From Caulobacteraceae bacterium (GTDB lineage: Bacteria; Pseudomonadota; Alphaproteobacteria; Caulobacterales; Caulobacteraceae): DNA of 64,000 nucleotides. Position 1 is the stretch's first letter. Each line of letters begins with the position of its first letter. This document shows positions 28,620 to 37,156 of the stretch, one piece after another. A program made the translations under genes and the position numbers. Below the pieces are notes generated by a model. The model worked only from the letters and a program-made list of their open reading frames with translations, ran no database searches and was not told the DNA's origin. The DNA lies in the NCBI GenBank assembly GCA_027489335.1, contig JAIXZX010000002.1:144219-208218 (forward strand), read 5' to 3'.

Positions 28620-30250
28620 GAGGTCGGGCAACCCGGCGTCGCCGGATCGGGCCGCACGGCGTCCGGGCGCGCCGGACCCAGCAGCGGTCGGCCGGGCATG
28701 GCGCCCGTCAGCGCGCCTGAGCGGATCACCGGAGCGCCGTTGATGACCACATGGCGGATGCCGACCGCATACTGGTGCGGCTCATCGAAGGTGGCCTTGT
28801 CGGCGATGGTTTCAGCGTCGAAGACCGTGATGTCGGCGAACATTCCCTCGGCCAGTCGCCCGCGCTCGGTCTGGCCGATCTGGTCGGCGGCGAGCGAGGT
28901 CATGCGGCGCACAGCATCCTCCAGGGTGATGACCTTCTGCTCGCGCACATAGCGGGCCAGCACCCGGGGGAAGGCCCCATAGGTGCGTGGATGCGGGAAG
29001 CCGTCGCCGAAGCCCACCGGGTCGCCGTCGGTCTCGATCATGGCCAGGGGGTGCTGCAGGATGCGCACGACGTCGGCCTCGTCCATGACGTGATAGATGG
29101 CCGTAAACCCGCCCTTGAGCTGCAGCTCGATCAGCAGCTGGATCGCGTCCTCGGGCGTGCCGGCCAGCCCACGATCCTTCGCGAGGTCGGCCAGGGTCTT
29201 GCCGTTGTAATCCGGATCGGCCGCCAGGCTGCGGAACTGCAGGCGCGTCAGGTCCGCCCCGCCCCGCTGGACCATCAGGATGCGCATCATCTCGGCCTCG
29301 ACCCTGGCCCGGACCTCCGGGTCTTCCATCCGGGCCTTGAAGCCTTCGGGGCCGCCGGCCAGGGCCCAGGCGGGGAACATCACAGCCGAGGACGAGCTGG
29401 AGGCCGCATAGGGGTATAGGTCGTGGGTGATGTCGAGGCCGCGGGCGCGGGCCTCATCGATCATGGCCAGGGTCTTGACGCTCCAGCCCCACTGGGTGGA
29501 GCCCATGGCCTTGTGGTGGTTGATCTGGCCGGGCAGCCCGGCCTTGTCGGCGACCTCGATCACCTCGGCCACAGAGTCCAGTACGCCGGCCCCCTCGTCG
29601 CGCATGTGCGAGACATAGATCCCGCCCCAGCAGGCGGCGACCTTGGCCATGGCGATGACCTCGTCGGGCTTGGCATAGTTGGCCGGCACGTAGACGAGGC
29701 CCGTGGACATCCCCAGCGCCCCATCGGCCATGGTGTCTGCGATGATCTTCTGCATCCGCGCCAGCTCGTCGGCGTCCGGCGCCCGGTTGGCCATGCCGAG
29801 CACCTGAGTGCGGGCGAAGCTGTGGCCCGCGAAGAACCCAACATTGGGCGCGACCGTCAGGGTCTCGAGATAGGGCTTCAGCGGATAGGGCTGCGGCCCG
29901 CTGTGCAGGCTGGCGATGATGCTGGTGATCCCCTGGCGGACGAAGTTCTCGGCCAGGGGGTACTCGTGGATGTTGTCAGCGATGTGGGCGTGGTTATCGA
30001 TGAAGCCTGGCGCGACGATCAGACCTCGGGCGTCGAGGGCGGCCTCGCCATCCTCGGGGCTCAGTCCCTCCCGGGCGATCTTCACGATCCTGTCGCCCTT
30101 GATGGCCAGGTCGGCGCGGTAGGCGCTGGCGCCTGTGCCATCCACCACCTGACCGCCCAGGATGACCAGGTCGAACTCGGCGGCCTGGGCTGCGCCCGCC
30201 CCCATCAGGGCGGTGGCGAGCAGCAGGGATCTCAAGGTCGCGCGGCGCAT
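28616..30250 (-). CDS. N-acyl-D-amino-acid deacylase family amidohydrolase, divergent copy
   Basis: A 544-residue exported amidohydrolase. The Sec signal peptide is residues 1 to about 23 (ending AAQAAEF). The metal site is built from GFIDNHAHIA, the histidines in SHMRDEGAG and INHHKAMG, and the catalytic Asp in ETDGDPVGFG, followed by the HPRTYGAFPRVL loop. Enzymes of this family release D-amino acids from N-acyl-D-amino acids with bound zinc. The C-terminal tail ends in a Pro/Asp-rich stretch. It is clearly less similar to the other two deacylases here than they are to each other. It follows the next deacylase by 90 bases and is probably in its operon. Confidence 0.87.
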   Translation of the reverse strand: MRRATLRSLLLATALMGAGAAQAAEFDLVILGGQVVDGTGASAYRADLAIKGDRIVKIAREGLSPEDGEAALDARGLIVAPGFIDNHAHIADNIHEYPLAENFVRQGITSIIASLHSGPQPYPLKPYLETLTVAPNVGFFAGHSFARTQVLGMANRAPDADELARMQKIIADTMADGALGMSTGLVYVPANYAKPDEVIAMAKVAACWGGIYVSHMRDEGAGVLDSVAEVIEVADKAGLPGQINHHKAMGSTQWGWSVKTLAMIDEARARGLDITHDLYPYAASSSSSAVMFPAWALAGGPEGFKARMEDPEVRARVEAEMMRILMVQRGGADLTRLQFRSLAADPDYNGKTLADLAKDRGLAGTPEDAIQLLIELQLKGGFTAIYHVMDEADVVRILQHPLAMIETDGDPVGFGDGFPHPRTYGAFPRVLARYVREQKVITLEDAVRRMTSLAADQIGQTERGRLAEGMFADITVFDAETIADKATFDEPHQYAVGIRHVVINGAPVIRSGALTGAMPGRPLLGPARPDAVRPDPATPGCPTS

Positions 30251-30340
30251 CGGCGGGCTCCTGGACTGAAGGGGTGTCGAAGAAGGTTCGGACCGGCGCC
30301 GCCTGTGGGGGAGACGGCGCCAGCCCTGGCCGGCGCGGGC

Positions 30341-31951
30341 CTAGCGGCCGCGCAGGATCACTCGGCCGGCGCGTTCGGCGGTCACTTCGCCCTCAGCCAG
30401 GGCCGCCCTGCCGTTCACGAACACGTAGGTCATGCCCTCCGAATAGGCGTGCGGCTTGGGATAGGTCGCCACGTCGCGCACCGTTTCCGGATCGAAGACC
30501 AGCACGTCGGCGTAATAGCCGGGCTTGATCAGACCGCGATCGGGGATGGCGAACACCTGAGCCGGCAGGCCGCTAGACGAGTGGATCGCCTGGGCCATGC
30601 TGACGACATTGCGGTCCAGCACATAGCGCCGCAGCTTGCGCGGATAGGCGCCATAGGCCCGGGGGTGCTCGGCCCCCTCGCCGAAGGTCACCAGGGCGCC
30701 GTCCGACGAGGTCATCATCCAGGGCTGCTTCATCAGCAGCTCCAGGTCCTCCTCGTTCATGTTGAACGAGACGATGCCGGCTCCGCCCTTGATCAGCAGA
30801 TCGATGGCGGTGTCCAGCGGGTCCTTCAGGTTGCGTCGCGCGATCTCGTCCAGGCGCATCCCCTCCAGGGACGGATCGGCGCTGTAGCTCGAGATCATGA
30901 TGGCGTTGGCGCCGGCCCGGCGGGCCAGGTTCTCGACCATGCCCTCGCGGATCAGGGCGCGCTGCTCCGGGTTCTGCAGGCGTCTCGACAAAGCGTCCTG
31001 CCCGCCCTCCTGCGCCCAGCCGGGGATCAACGCGGCTGAAAGCCCGGTGCTGGAGGCGGCGTAGGGGTACTGGTCGGCCCAGATGGACAGGCCCTCGGCC
31101 CGGGCGGCCTCGATCATCTCCACCGCATCGTCCGACAGGCCCCAGACCGTGGGGCCGAGCATCTTCATATGGCTGACCACGCCGGTGATCCCGGTCTGGC
31201 GGGAGACCTCGATCAGCTCGGCCACCGAGGCCAGCACGCCGATGTCATAGCTGGACTCATCGCGGATATGGCTGGTGTGAAAAGCGTTGGGAAACTCTGC
31301 GGCCACCTTGGCCAGGGCGGCGATCTCGGACGTGTCGGAGTATTTGCCCGGCACATAGAAGGGGCCGCTGGACATGCCGAGGGCGCCGAAGGTCATGGCC
31401 TCGCGCACCAAGCCCTGCATTTCCGCAAGCTCGGCGGCGGTGGGCTTGCGGTTCTCCAGGCCCATCACCTCGCGGCGAACCCCATTGTGGCCAATCATCG
31501 GGATGACGTTGACGCCAGGCTTGTTCGCCTCAATGGCCGCCACCTGCGGGCGCAGGTCGGCTGGCCCGCCGCCATCGGGATTGATCATCGCCGTGGTGAT
31601 CCCCTGGGTGAGGACCGAGATGGCCGGCGCCAGTTCCGGCGTCTCGATGCCCGGGGCGGCGTGGGAATGGGTGTCGATGAAGCCGGGAGAGACGTACTTG
31701 CCCGTGGCGTCCACCACGGTGGCGGCGGTGGCGCTCGCCGGGATCTCGCCCACCTCGACGATGCGGTCGCCCTTGATGGCCACATCGGCGGCGCGGCCCT
31801 CCGCCCCCGAGCCGTCGAACAGCAGTCCGCCGCGGATCAGAACGTCATACTCCTGGGCCTGGGCGAACGGAGCGCCCGCCGACAGGAGCCCGACGGCGAG
31901 GCCGGCCGCCATCAGCCGGCGGCGAAGGGATTGGGGCTTGCTCGTCATCAT
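30341..31951 (-). CDS. N-acyl-D-amino-acid deacylase family amidohydrolase
   Basis: A 536-residue exported amidohydrolase. The signal peptide carries a twin-arginine-like SLRRRLMAAG and ends FAQAQ before EYDVLIRGG, so export by Tat or Sec is possible. Metal-site segments are SPGFIDTHSHA, TSHIRDESSYD, VVSHMKMLG and SSDGALVTFG, followed by EHPRAYGAYPRKLRRY. It is the close paralogue of the interrupted deacylase at 35.6 kb. The start is one of two adjacent ATG codons (31951 or 31948), both within range of GAGGA. It is transcribed divergently from the TonB receptor gene and probably leads a two-gene operon. Confidence 0.88.
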   Translation of the reverse strand: MMTSKPQSLRRRLMAAGLAVGLLSAGAPFAQAQEYDVLIRGGLLFDGSGAEGRAADVAIKGDRIVEVGEIPASATAATVVDATGKYVSPGFIDTHSHAAPGIETPELAPAISVLTQGITTAMINPDGGGPADLRPQVAAIEANKPGVNVIPMIGHNGVRREVMGLENRKPTAAELAEMQGLVREAMTFGALGMSSGPFYVPGKYSDTSEIAALAKVAAEFPNAFHTSHIRDESSYDIGVLASVAELIEVSRQTGITGVVSHMKMLGPTVWGLSDDAVEMIEAARAEGLSIWADQYPYAASSTGLSAALIPGWAQEGGQDALSRRLQNPEQRALIREGMVENLARRAGANAIMISSYSADPSLEGMRLDEIARRNLKDPLDTAIDLLIKGGAGIVSFNMNEEDLELLMKQPWMMTSSDGALVTFGEGAEHPRAYGAYPRKLRRYVLDRNVVSMAQAIHSSSGLPAQVFAIPDRGLIKPGYYADVLVFDPETVRDVATYPKPHAYSEGMTYVFVNGRAALAEGEVTAERAGRVILRGR

Positions 31952-32104
31952 CGGTCCTCGTCCTGGTTCGCCGGCCCGCGCCAGACGCCGCAAAACTGCA
32001 GCCTTATATTGACATCGGGCATGCACGAATCTTCTCGCGCCATCGCAACAAGGACGAACATCCGTCCCCGAAGTGTTCGCAGCGTGTCAGCGGGCCGACT
32101 CTAG

Positions 32105-32159
32105 TGTCAATCAAGATAGCCCTTCCGAATATTGCGCCATCAATAGCCTGACGACATGG
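32105..32159 (-). promoter_or_regulatory. Mirrored promoter element, copy 1 (toward the deacylase operon)
   Basis: Read on the minus strand, it starts CCATG, contains the core GCGCAATATTCGGAAGGG (32120-32137), leaves nine bases, and ends TTGACA (32105-32110), a perfect -35 hexamer. It is about 150 bases upstream of the deacylase start. No good -10 hexamer follows at 17 bases, which suggests activator dependence. The core directly abutting the -35 region would be a natural activator site. Confidence 0.55.
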
Positions 32160-32341
32160 CGGCCAGGCCGCGGGTCGCAGACGCCCAGACCCGCCGCCTG
32201 CCCCGCCTTCAGCCCGGGCGAGGGGCCAGGGCGAGGCCATCCGCCTCCCCGCGGACGGGCGGCGCCTCGAAATCGGAAGGTGTCGAAACCGAGGCGGCGC
32301 AAGGCGTAGCGCAGTGTCGCGGGCCATCTGGGCGCTTCCAC

Positions 32342-32396
32342 CCATGACTGAGGGTTATGGGCCGCGCAATATTCCGAAGGGGGGGCGGCGTTGACA
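32342..32396 (+). promoter_or_regulatory. Mirrored promoter element, copy 2 (toward the TonB receptor)
   Basis: This has the same order and the same 55-base length as copy 1: CCATG, then core GCGCAATATTCCGAAGGG (32364-32381), nine bases, then TTGACA (32391-32396). The cores match at 17 of 18 positions and the whole elements at 36 of 55, while the nine-base spacers are unrelated. It lies about 125 bases upstream of the receptor start. A single regulator probably controls both directions. Confidence 0.55.
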
Positions 32397-32521
32397 CCCG
32401 CGCAGGGGGCCGACAACCTCATATCGAATACGAACGCAGATCGTCGCTATGCCGGGGATGCATAATAAACCGGGTCGCGAAAAGAACAATCTGCTTATCG
32501 TCAATTCCGAGGGGGCTAGTC

Positions 32522-35335
32522 ATGTCAAGAAATGTTCAAATGCGCGCTGCGCAGACTCAGGGCTGGAAATCTGCTCAGAAATTAGGCTTGGCCAGCGGGG
32601 CGTCGCTGATCGCCCTGGTGATCGGGGCCACGGCGGCCGGCTCGGCCCAGGCCCAGACGGCGCCGGCCAGCGTCGAGGAAGTGGTGGTCACCGGCACCCG
32701 GGTCGTCCGTGACGGCTATCAGGCGCCGACCCCGCTGACCGTCATCAGCGAAACCGAAATCCTGGCCGCGGCCCCCTCCAACGTCGCCGACTTCGTCAAC
32801 GACATCCCTTCCATCGTCGGCAGTGCTACGCCGCAGACCTCCAACGCCTCGATCAGCGCCGGCACGTCGGGCGTCAACGCCCTGAACCTGCGCGGCCTGG
32901 GGGGCACCCGGACCCTGGTGCTGCTGAACGGCCAGCGCTCGGTCGGCTCGACCATCACCGGGGCGGTGGACGTCAACACCTTCCCGCAGGGGCTGATCAG
33001 CGGCGTGCAGATCGTCACCGGCGGCGCCTCGGCGGCCTATGGCTCCGACGCCGTCAGCGGCGTGGTCAACTTCATCCTCGACACCAACTACCAGGGCTTC
33101 AAGGGCTCTATCGAGGGCGGCCAGACCACCTATGGCGATGACGACCAGTACCGGGTCAACCTGACCTATGGGACCGCCTTCGCCGGCGGCCGCGGGCAGC
33201 TGCTCCTGAATGGCGAGATCGCCGACCGCGAAGGCATCTACGGGGTGCCGCGGGACTGGAACAACGACGGCTGGTACATCATCACCAACCCGGCCTACGT
33301 CCCCGGCAACGGCCAGCCCGAGCGCCTGGTCACCAGCGGGGCGGGCCTGTCCAACGCCAGCCCGGGCGGCATCATCGTCAACACGCCCCTGCGCGGCACG
33401 ACCTTCGGCGTCGGCGGCGTGGTGGGCCAGCAGGCCTATGGCGTCACCCGCGATCCGTGGATGATCGGCGGCGACTGGCGCGCGGTCCAGGTGAACGACA
33501 AGCAGTCCCTGAACGCCGACGACCGTCGCAAGGGCATCTTCGCCCGGGTCAGCTATGACATCACCGACAATATCGAGGTGTTCGCCCAGGCGTCCTACAA
33601 CACTCACGCCTCGCTGGGCTGGACCGGCGTCCAGTTCAACCAGGGCAATGTCACCATCCGGTCGGACAACGCCTTCCTGCCGGCCAATATCCGCCAGCAG
33701 CTGGCCGCCCTGAACATCGCCAGCTTCAGCCTCGGGACCACCAACGCCGACCTGCCGATCCGCAAGACCGACAACGAGCGGACGGTCACCCGTTATGTCG
33801 TCGGCGCCGAGGGCGACTTCACCGCCTTTGATCGCGCCTGGCGCTGGGACGCCTACTATCAGCGCGGCGAGACCGAGACCCTCGAGATCGCCCGGGACAT
33901 CACCAACAACGCCCGTCTGGCCCTGGCCCAGGACGCGGTCTTCGCCCCCAACGGCCAGATCGTCTGCCGTTCGACCCTGACCAATCCGACCAATGGCTGC
34001 GTGCCGTTCAACCGGATGGGCATCGGCGTCAATTCCCAGGCCGCCCTGGACTACATTCTCGGCAATCCTCAGCGGGAGCAGTTCTTCACCCAGCAGGTGG
34101 CCGCCGCCAACATCTCCGGCGACCCCTTCTCCACCTGGGCGGGTCCGGTCTCCATGGCCGCGGGTATCGAGCACCGGAAGGAAGAGGTGTCCGGCTTCGT
34201 GCCCACCGAGTTCCAGTCGGGCTGGTTCGTGGGCAACTACCGCCCGACCTTCGGCTCCTACACCGTGACCGAGGCCTATGTCGAAGCGGTTATCCCGCTG
34301 GCTGAGGGCTTTGACCTGAACACGGCCATCCGCGGCACCGACTACAGCACCTCGGGCTATGTCACGACCTGGAAGGTGGGCGCGGTCTACTCGCCGATCC
34401 CCGACCTGCGCTTCCGCATCACCCGCTCGCGGGACATCCGGGCGCCGAACCTGAACGAGCTGTTCGCCGCCGGCACCAGCCGCACCAACACCCTGCTCGA
34501 CCCGTTCAACAACAACCAGGCCACGCAGTTCCTGGAACTGACCACCGGCAATCTGAACCTCGACCCCGAACTGGCCGATACCTGGGGCGTGGGCGTCGTC
34601 ATCCAGCCCAGCTTCCTGCCGGGCTTCGCCGCGGCCATCGACTACTTCGACATTGAGATCGAAGGCGCGATCGGTTCGGTTCAGGCCTCCACCATCGTCG
34701 ACCGATGCTTCCAGGGTAATCAGACCTTCTGCGGCGCCATCGTCCGGTCGGGCAATCAGATCAGCCAGATCTCGGTCAGCCCCTTCAACTTCGCGGTTCA
34801 GAAGTCCCGCGGTGTCGACCTCGAGGCCTCCTACCGCTTCGACCTTGGCCCCGGCTCCATGGCCCTGCGGGCGGTGGGCACCTATTACCTGGAGAACTTC
34901 GAGGATAACGGCATCGACGTTCCGACGGACAACGCTGGTTCGATCGCCCTGCCGGAGTTCATCTACCGGGCCACGGCCACCTACACGGCCGATCCCTGGA
35001 CCATCCAGGTCACCGGCCGTGGCGTCAGCGAAAGCACCTATGACAACGCCTTCGTCGAGTGCACCACCGGCTGCCCGGCCTCGACCATCGCCAACCGCAC
35101 GATCAACAACAACAAGATCGACGGCGCCTTCTATGTCGACCTGGCGATGACCTACGACCTGAAGCTGCTGCAGAAGACCGAGGCCTTCGTCAGCATCTCC
35201 AACCTGCTCAACCGCGACCCCGAGATCGTCGCCTACGGACCGGCCGGGACCGCCTACGGCAACCCGTCCACTAGCCAGGGCGTCTACGACATCCTCGGTC
35301 GCGTGTTCCGGCTGGGCGTTCGCTTCGAGTACTAA
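32522..35335 (+). CDS. TonB-dependent outer-membrane receptor of the deacylase locus
   Basis: A 937-residue outer-membrane receptor. The signal peptide ends AQAQT near residue 41, and the TonB box region follows as SVEEVVVTGTRVV. The plug contains LNLRGLGGTRTLVLLNGQRS and SGVQIVTGGASAAYGSDAVS, which are canonical. The barrel ends with FRLGVRFEY, a proper aromatic C-terminal strand. The start has a strong SD (GAGGGGG). Its position between N-acyl-D-amino-acid deacylase genes, with a shared promoter element, suggests that it imports their substrate, perhaps an acylated amino acid or peptide. That cargo is inferred. Confidence 0.92.
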   Translation: MSRNVQMRAAQTQGWKSAQKLGLASGASLIALVIGATAAGSAQAQTAPASVEEVVVTGTRVVRDGYQAPTPLTVISETEILAAAPSNVADFVNDIPSIVGSATPQTSNASISAGTSGVNALNLRGLGGTRTLVLLNGQRSVGSTITGAVDVNTFPQGLISGVQIVTGGASAAYGSDAVSGVVNFILDTNYQGFKGSIEGGQTTYGDDDQYRVNLTYGTAFAGGRGQLLLNGEIADREGIYGVPRDWNNDGWYIITNPAYVPGNGQPERLVTSGAGLSNASPGGIIVNTPLRGTTFGVGGVVGQQAYGVTRDPWMIGGDWRAVQVNDKQSLNADDRRKGIFARVSYDITDNIEVFAQASYNTHASLGWTGVQFNQGNVTIRSDNAFLPANIRQQLAALNIASFSLGTTNADLPIRKTDNERTVTRYVVGAEGDFTAFDRAWRWDAYYQRGETETLEIARDITNNARLALAQDAVFAPNGQIVCRSTLTNPTNGCVPFNRMGIGVNSQAALDYILGNPQREQFFTQQVAAANISGDPFSTWAGPVSMAAGIEHRKEEVSGFVPTEFQSGWFVGNYRPTFGSYTVTEAYVEAVIPLAEGFDLNTAIRGTDYSTSGYVTTWKVGAVYSPIPDLRFRITRSRDIRAPNLNELFAAGTSRTNTLLDPFNNNQATQFLELTTGNLNLDPELADTWGVGVVIQPSFLPGFAAAIDYFDIEIEGAIGSVQASTIVDRCFQGNQTFCGAIVRSGNQISQISVSPFNFAVQKSRGVDLEASYRFDLGPGSMALRAVGTYYLENFEDNGIDVPTDNAGSIALPEFIYRATATYTADPWTIQVTGRGVSESTYDNAFVECTTGCPASTIANRTINNNKIDGAFYVDLAMTYDLKLLQKTEAFVSISNLLNRDPEIVAYGPAGTAYGNPSTSQGVYDILGRVFRLGVRFEY

Positions 35336-35345
35336 TCCAACCTCA

Positions 35346-35376
35346 GCGAGGCTCGCTCCTTCGGAGCGGGCCTCGC
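35346..35376 (+). terminator. 14-bp intercistronic hairpin
   Basis: GCGAGGCTCGCTCC and GGAGCGGGCCTCGC form a 14-base stem (one G-T pair) around three bases, ten bases after the TonB receptor stop. There is no T-run. It may partly terminate or stabilise the 3' end of the receptor message and so lower expression of the following deacylase. Confidence 0.5.
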
Positions 35377-35470
35377 ACCGGATGTCCCGCGCGACAGGAC
35401 AGGCCAGCCCTCCAGGCCAGACCGGTTCTGAGACCACGGCGCCAACCTGCCCAAGATCGTGGAGCCACCC

Positions 35471-35587
35471 ATGTCCCGAGACCATCGCTCAGCAACACCG
35501 CCGCGCCTTGGCCGCCGCCGCTTCCTGGCCGCCGGCTTCGCGCTCAGCCTCATGGCGGGGGTCTCGGCCCAGGCGCTCGCCCACTAA
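35471..35587 (+). pseudogene. Severed signal-peptide part of a deacylase gene
   Basis: An ATG at 35471, with GGAG upstream, opens a 38-codon frame that is plainly an export signal: GRRRFLAAGF (twin-arginine motif), a hydrophobic core, and SAQALAH at the cleavage region. It stops at TAA (35585-35587). The same frame continues directly as YDVLIRGG into the deacylase body. The intact paralogue reads EYDVLIRGG at this place, so a single G-to-T change of GAA to TAA explains the stop. As it stands, the signal is cut off from the enzyme. A base-call error cannot be excluded from one sequence. Confidence 0.8.
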
Positions 35588-35611
35588 TATGATGTCCTGA
35601 TCCGCGGGGGC

Positions 35612-37096
35612 ATGGTGTTCGACGGCACCGGCGCCGAGGGCAAGCTCGCCGACGTGGCGATCAAGGGCGAGCGGATCGTCGAGGTCGGCGCCATCGCAGC
35701 CACCGCCACGGCGACCACCGTGGTGGACGCCACGGGCAAATACGTCTCCCCCGGCTTTATCGACCCCCATTCCCACGCCGCGCCGGCCATCGGCACCGCC
35801 GAACTCGCCGCCGCCGTGCCGATCCTCTACCAGGGGATCACGACGGTGATGATCAACCCCGATGGCGGCGGCCCGGGCGATCTGACCCCGCAGATCTCCG
35901 ACATCGAGACCCACGGCCCGGGCGTCAATGTTATCCCGATGATCGGCCATAACGGCGTGCGCCGGGACGTGATGGGCCTGGAGAACCGCAAGCCCACGGC
36001 CGCCGAGCTGGCGAGCATGGAGGCCCTGGTCAAGAAGGCCATGGACCAGGGCGCCTTCGGCCTGTCCACGGGTCCCTTCTATATTCCCGGCAAATACTCC
36101 GAGACCTCTGAACTGGTGGCCCTGGCGCGGGTGGCGAACACCTATCCGAACGCCTTCCACATCAGCCACATCCGCGATGAGTCCAGCTATGACGTGGGCG
36201 TGCTGGGCGCGATCAAGGAGCTGATCGACGTCTCCCGCCAGACCGGCATTATCGGCGTGGTCACCCACATGAAGATGCTGGGCCCCAGTGTCTGGGGCCA
36301 GTCCGAGCCGGCGGTGGAGATGATCAACGCCGCCCGGGCCGAGGGGCTGTCCATCTGGGCTGACCAATACCCTTACGCCGCCTCGGGCTCGTCCCTTCAG
36401 GCCTCCCTGGTTCCCGGCTGGGCGCAGGAGGGCGGCCCTGAAGCCACCGCCGAGCGCTTGCAGAATCCCGAGCAGCGAGCCCTGATCCGGCAGGAGATGG
36501 TGGCCAATCTGGAACGCCGGGCCGGCGCCAACGCCATCATGATCCGCAACTACCGGGCCGACCCGTCCCTGAATGGCATGCGCCTGGACGAGATCGCCCG
36601 GCGCAACCTGCAGGACCCTCTCGACACCGCCATCGACATGCTGATCAAGGGCGGCTCAAGCATCGTCTCGTTCAACATGAACGAGAAGGATGTGGAGCTC
36701 CTGATGCAGCAGCCCTGGACCATGACCTCGTCGGACGGGGCGCTGGTGGCCTTCGGGGTGGGCGGCGAACATCCCCGGGCCTATGGCGCCTTCCCCCGGA
36801 AGTTCCGCCGCTATGTCATCGACCGCGAGGTGATCAGCATGGCCCAGGCCATCCACACCTCCACCGGCCTGCCGGCCCAGGTCTTCTCCATCAAGGACCG
36901 CGGCGTGATCGCGCCAGGCGCCTTCGCCGACGTGCTGGTGTTCAACCCCGAGACCATCCGCGATGTAGCGACCTATCAGGAGCCCCACGCCTATTCCGAG
37001 GGGATGGAGTACATCTTCGTCAACGGTCAGACCGCGGTCGCCGATGGCAAGGTGACCGACACGCGCCATGGCCGGGTGCTGCGGCGCGGCCAGTAG
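35612..37096 (+). CDS. N-acyl-D-amino-acid deacylase family enzyme, lacking its signal peptide
   Basis: A 494-residue open frame, starting at an internal ATG in the stretch RGGMVFDGTGAEG. It covers nearly the whole amidohydrolase: SPGFIDPHSHA, ISHIRDESSYD, VVTHMKMLG, SSDGALVAFG and EHPRAYGAFPRKFRRY are all intact. It is highly similar to the deacylase at 30.3-31.9 kb. An in-frame TAA at 35585 separates it from its signal peptide and first strand. If translated from 35612, the product would stay in the cytoplasm and lack the first beta strand; only GGGGG one base upstream could act as a ribosome site. The gene is best treated as freshly damaged unless readthrough occurs. Confidence 0.8.
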   Translation: MVFDGTGAEGKLADVAIKGERIVEVGAIAATATATTVVDATGKYVSPGFIDPHSHAAPAIGTAELAAAVPILYQGITTVMINPDGGGPGDLTPQISDIETHGPGVNVIPMIGHNGVRRDVMGLENRKPTAAELASMEALVKKAMDQGAFGLSTGPFYIPGKYSETSELVALARVANTYPNAFHISHIRDESSYDVGVLGAIKELIDVSRQTGIIGVVTHMKMLGPSVWGQSEPAVEMINAARAEGLSIWADQYPYAASGSSLQASLVPGWAQEGGPEATAERLQNPEQRALIRQEMVANLERRAGANAIMIRNYRADPSLNGMRLDEIARRNLQDPLDTAIDMLIKGGSSIVSFNMNEKDVELLMQQPWTMTSSDGALVAFGVGGEHPRAYGAFPRKFRRYVIDREVISMAQAIHTSTGLPAQVFSIKDRGVIAPGAFADVLVFNPETIRDVATYQEPHAYSEGMEYIFVNGQTAVADGKVTDTRHGRVLRRGQ

Positions 37097-37109
37097 ACGC
37101 CTGTAAGAC

Positions 37110-37146
37110 CCGGCGCGCCTGGCATGGGGCGCGCCGGCTGATTTTG
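37110..37146 (+). terminator. Rho-independent terminator after the deacylase
   Basis: CCGGCGCGCC (37110-37119) and GGCGCGCCGG (37128-37137) form a perfect ten-base stem with an eight-base loop, followed by CTGATTTTG. It ends the receptor-deacylase transcript and separates it from the MoxR operon. Confidence 0.7.
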
Positions 37147-37156
37147 TAATGCGTGG

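Larger units (their letters stand above)
31952..32521. other. 570-base divergent control region without a gene
   Basis: No credible protein gene is seen between the deacylase and the TonB receptor. The region holds two copies of a 55-base promoter-like element facing outward (annotated separately), an AT-rich leader before the receptor gene, and a GC-rich centre (32160-32340) of unknown role. The receptor start has GAGGGGG about seven bases upstream. No known riboswitch pattern was recognised. Confidence 0.6.

Noticed and set aside
30295..30321. Hairpin GGCGCCG/CGGCGCC between the two minus-strand deacylase genes
   Set aside because: Seven-base arms with a 13-base loop and no T-run are expected often by chance in DNA this GC-rich; not enough for a terminator call.
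32582..35485. 967-codon minus-strand frame opposite the TonB receptor
   Set aside because: It exactly shadows the receptor gene. The receptor has a signal peptide, plug motifs and C-terminal barrel strand, while the shadow has none.
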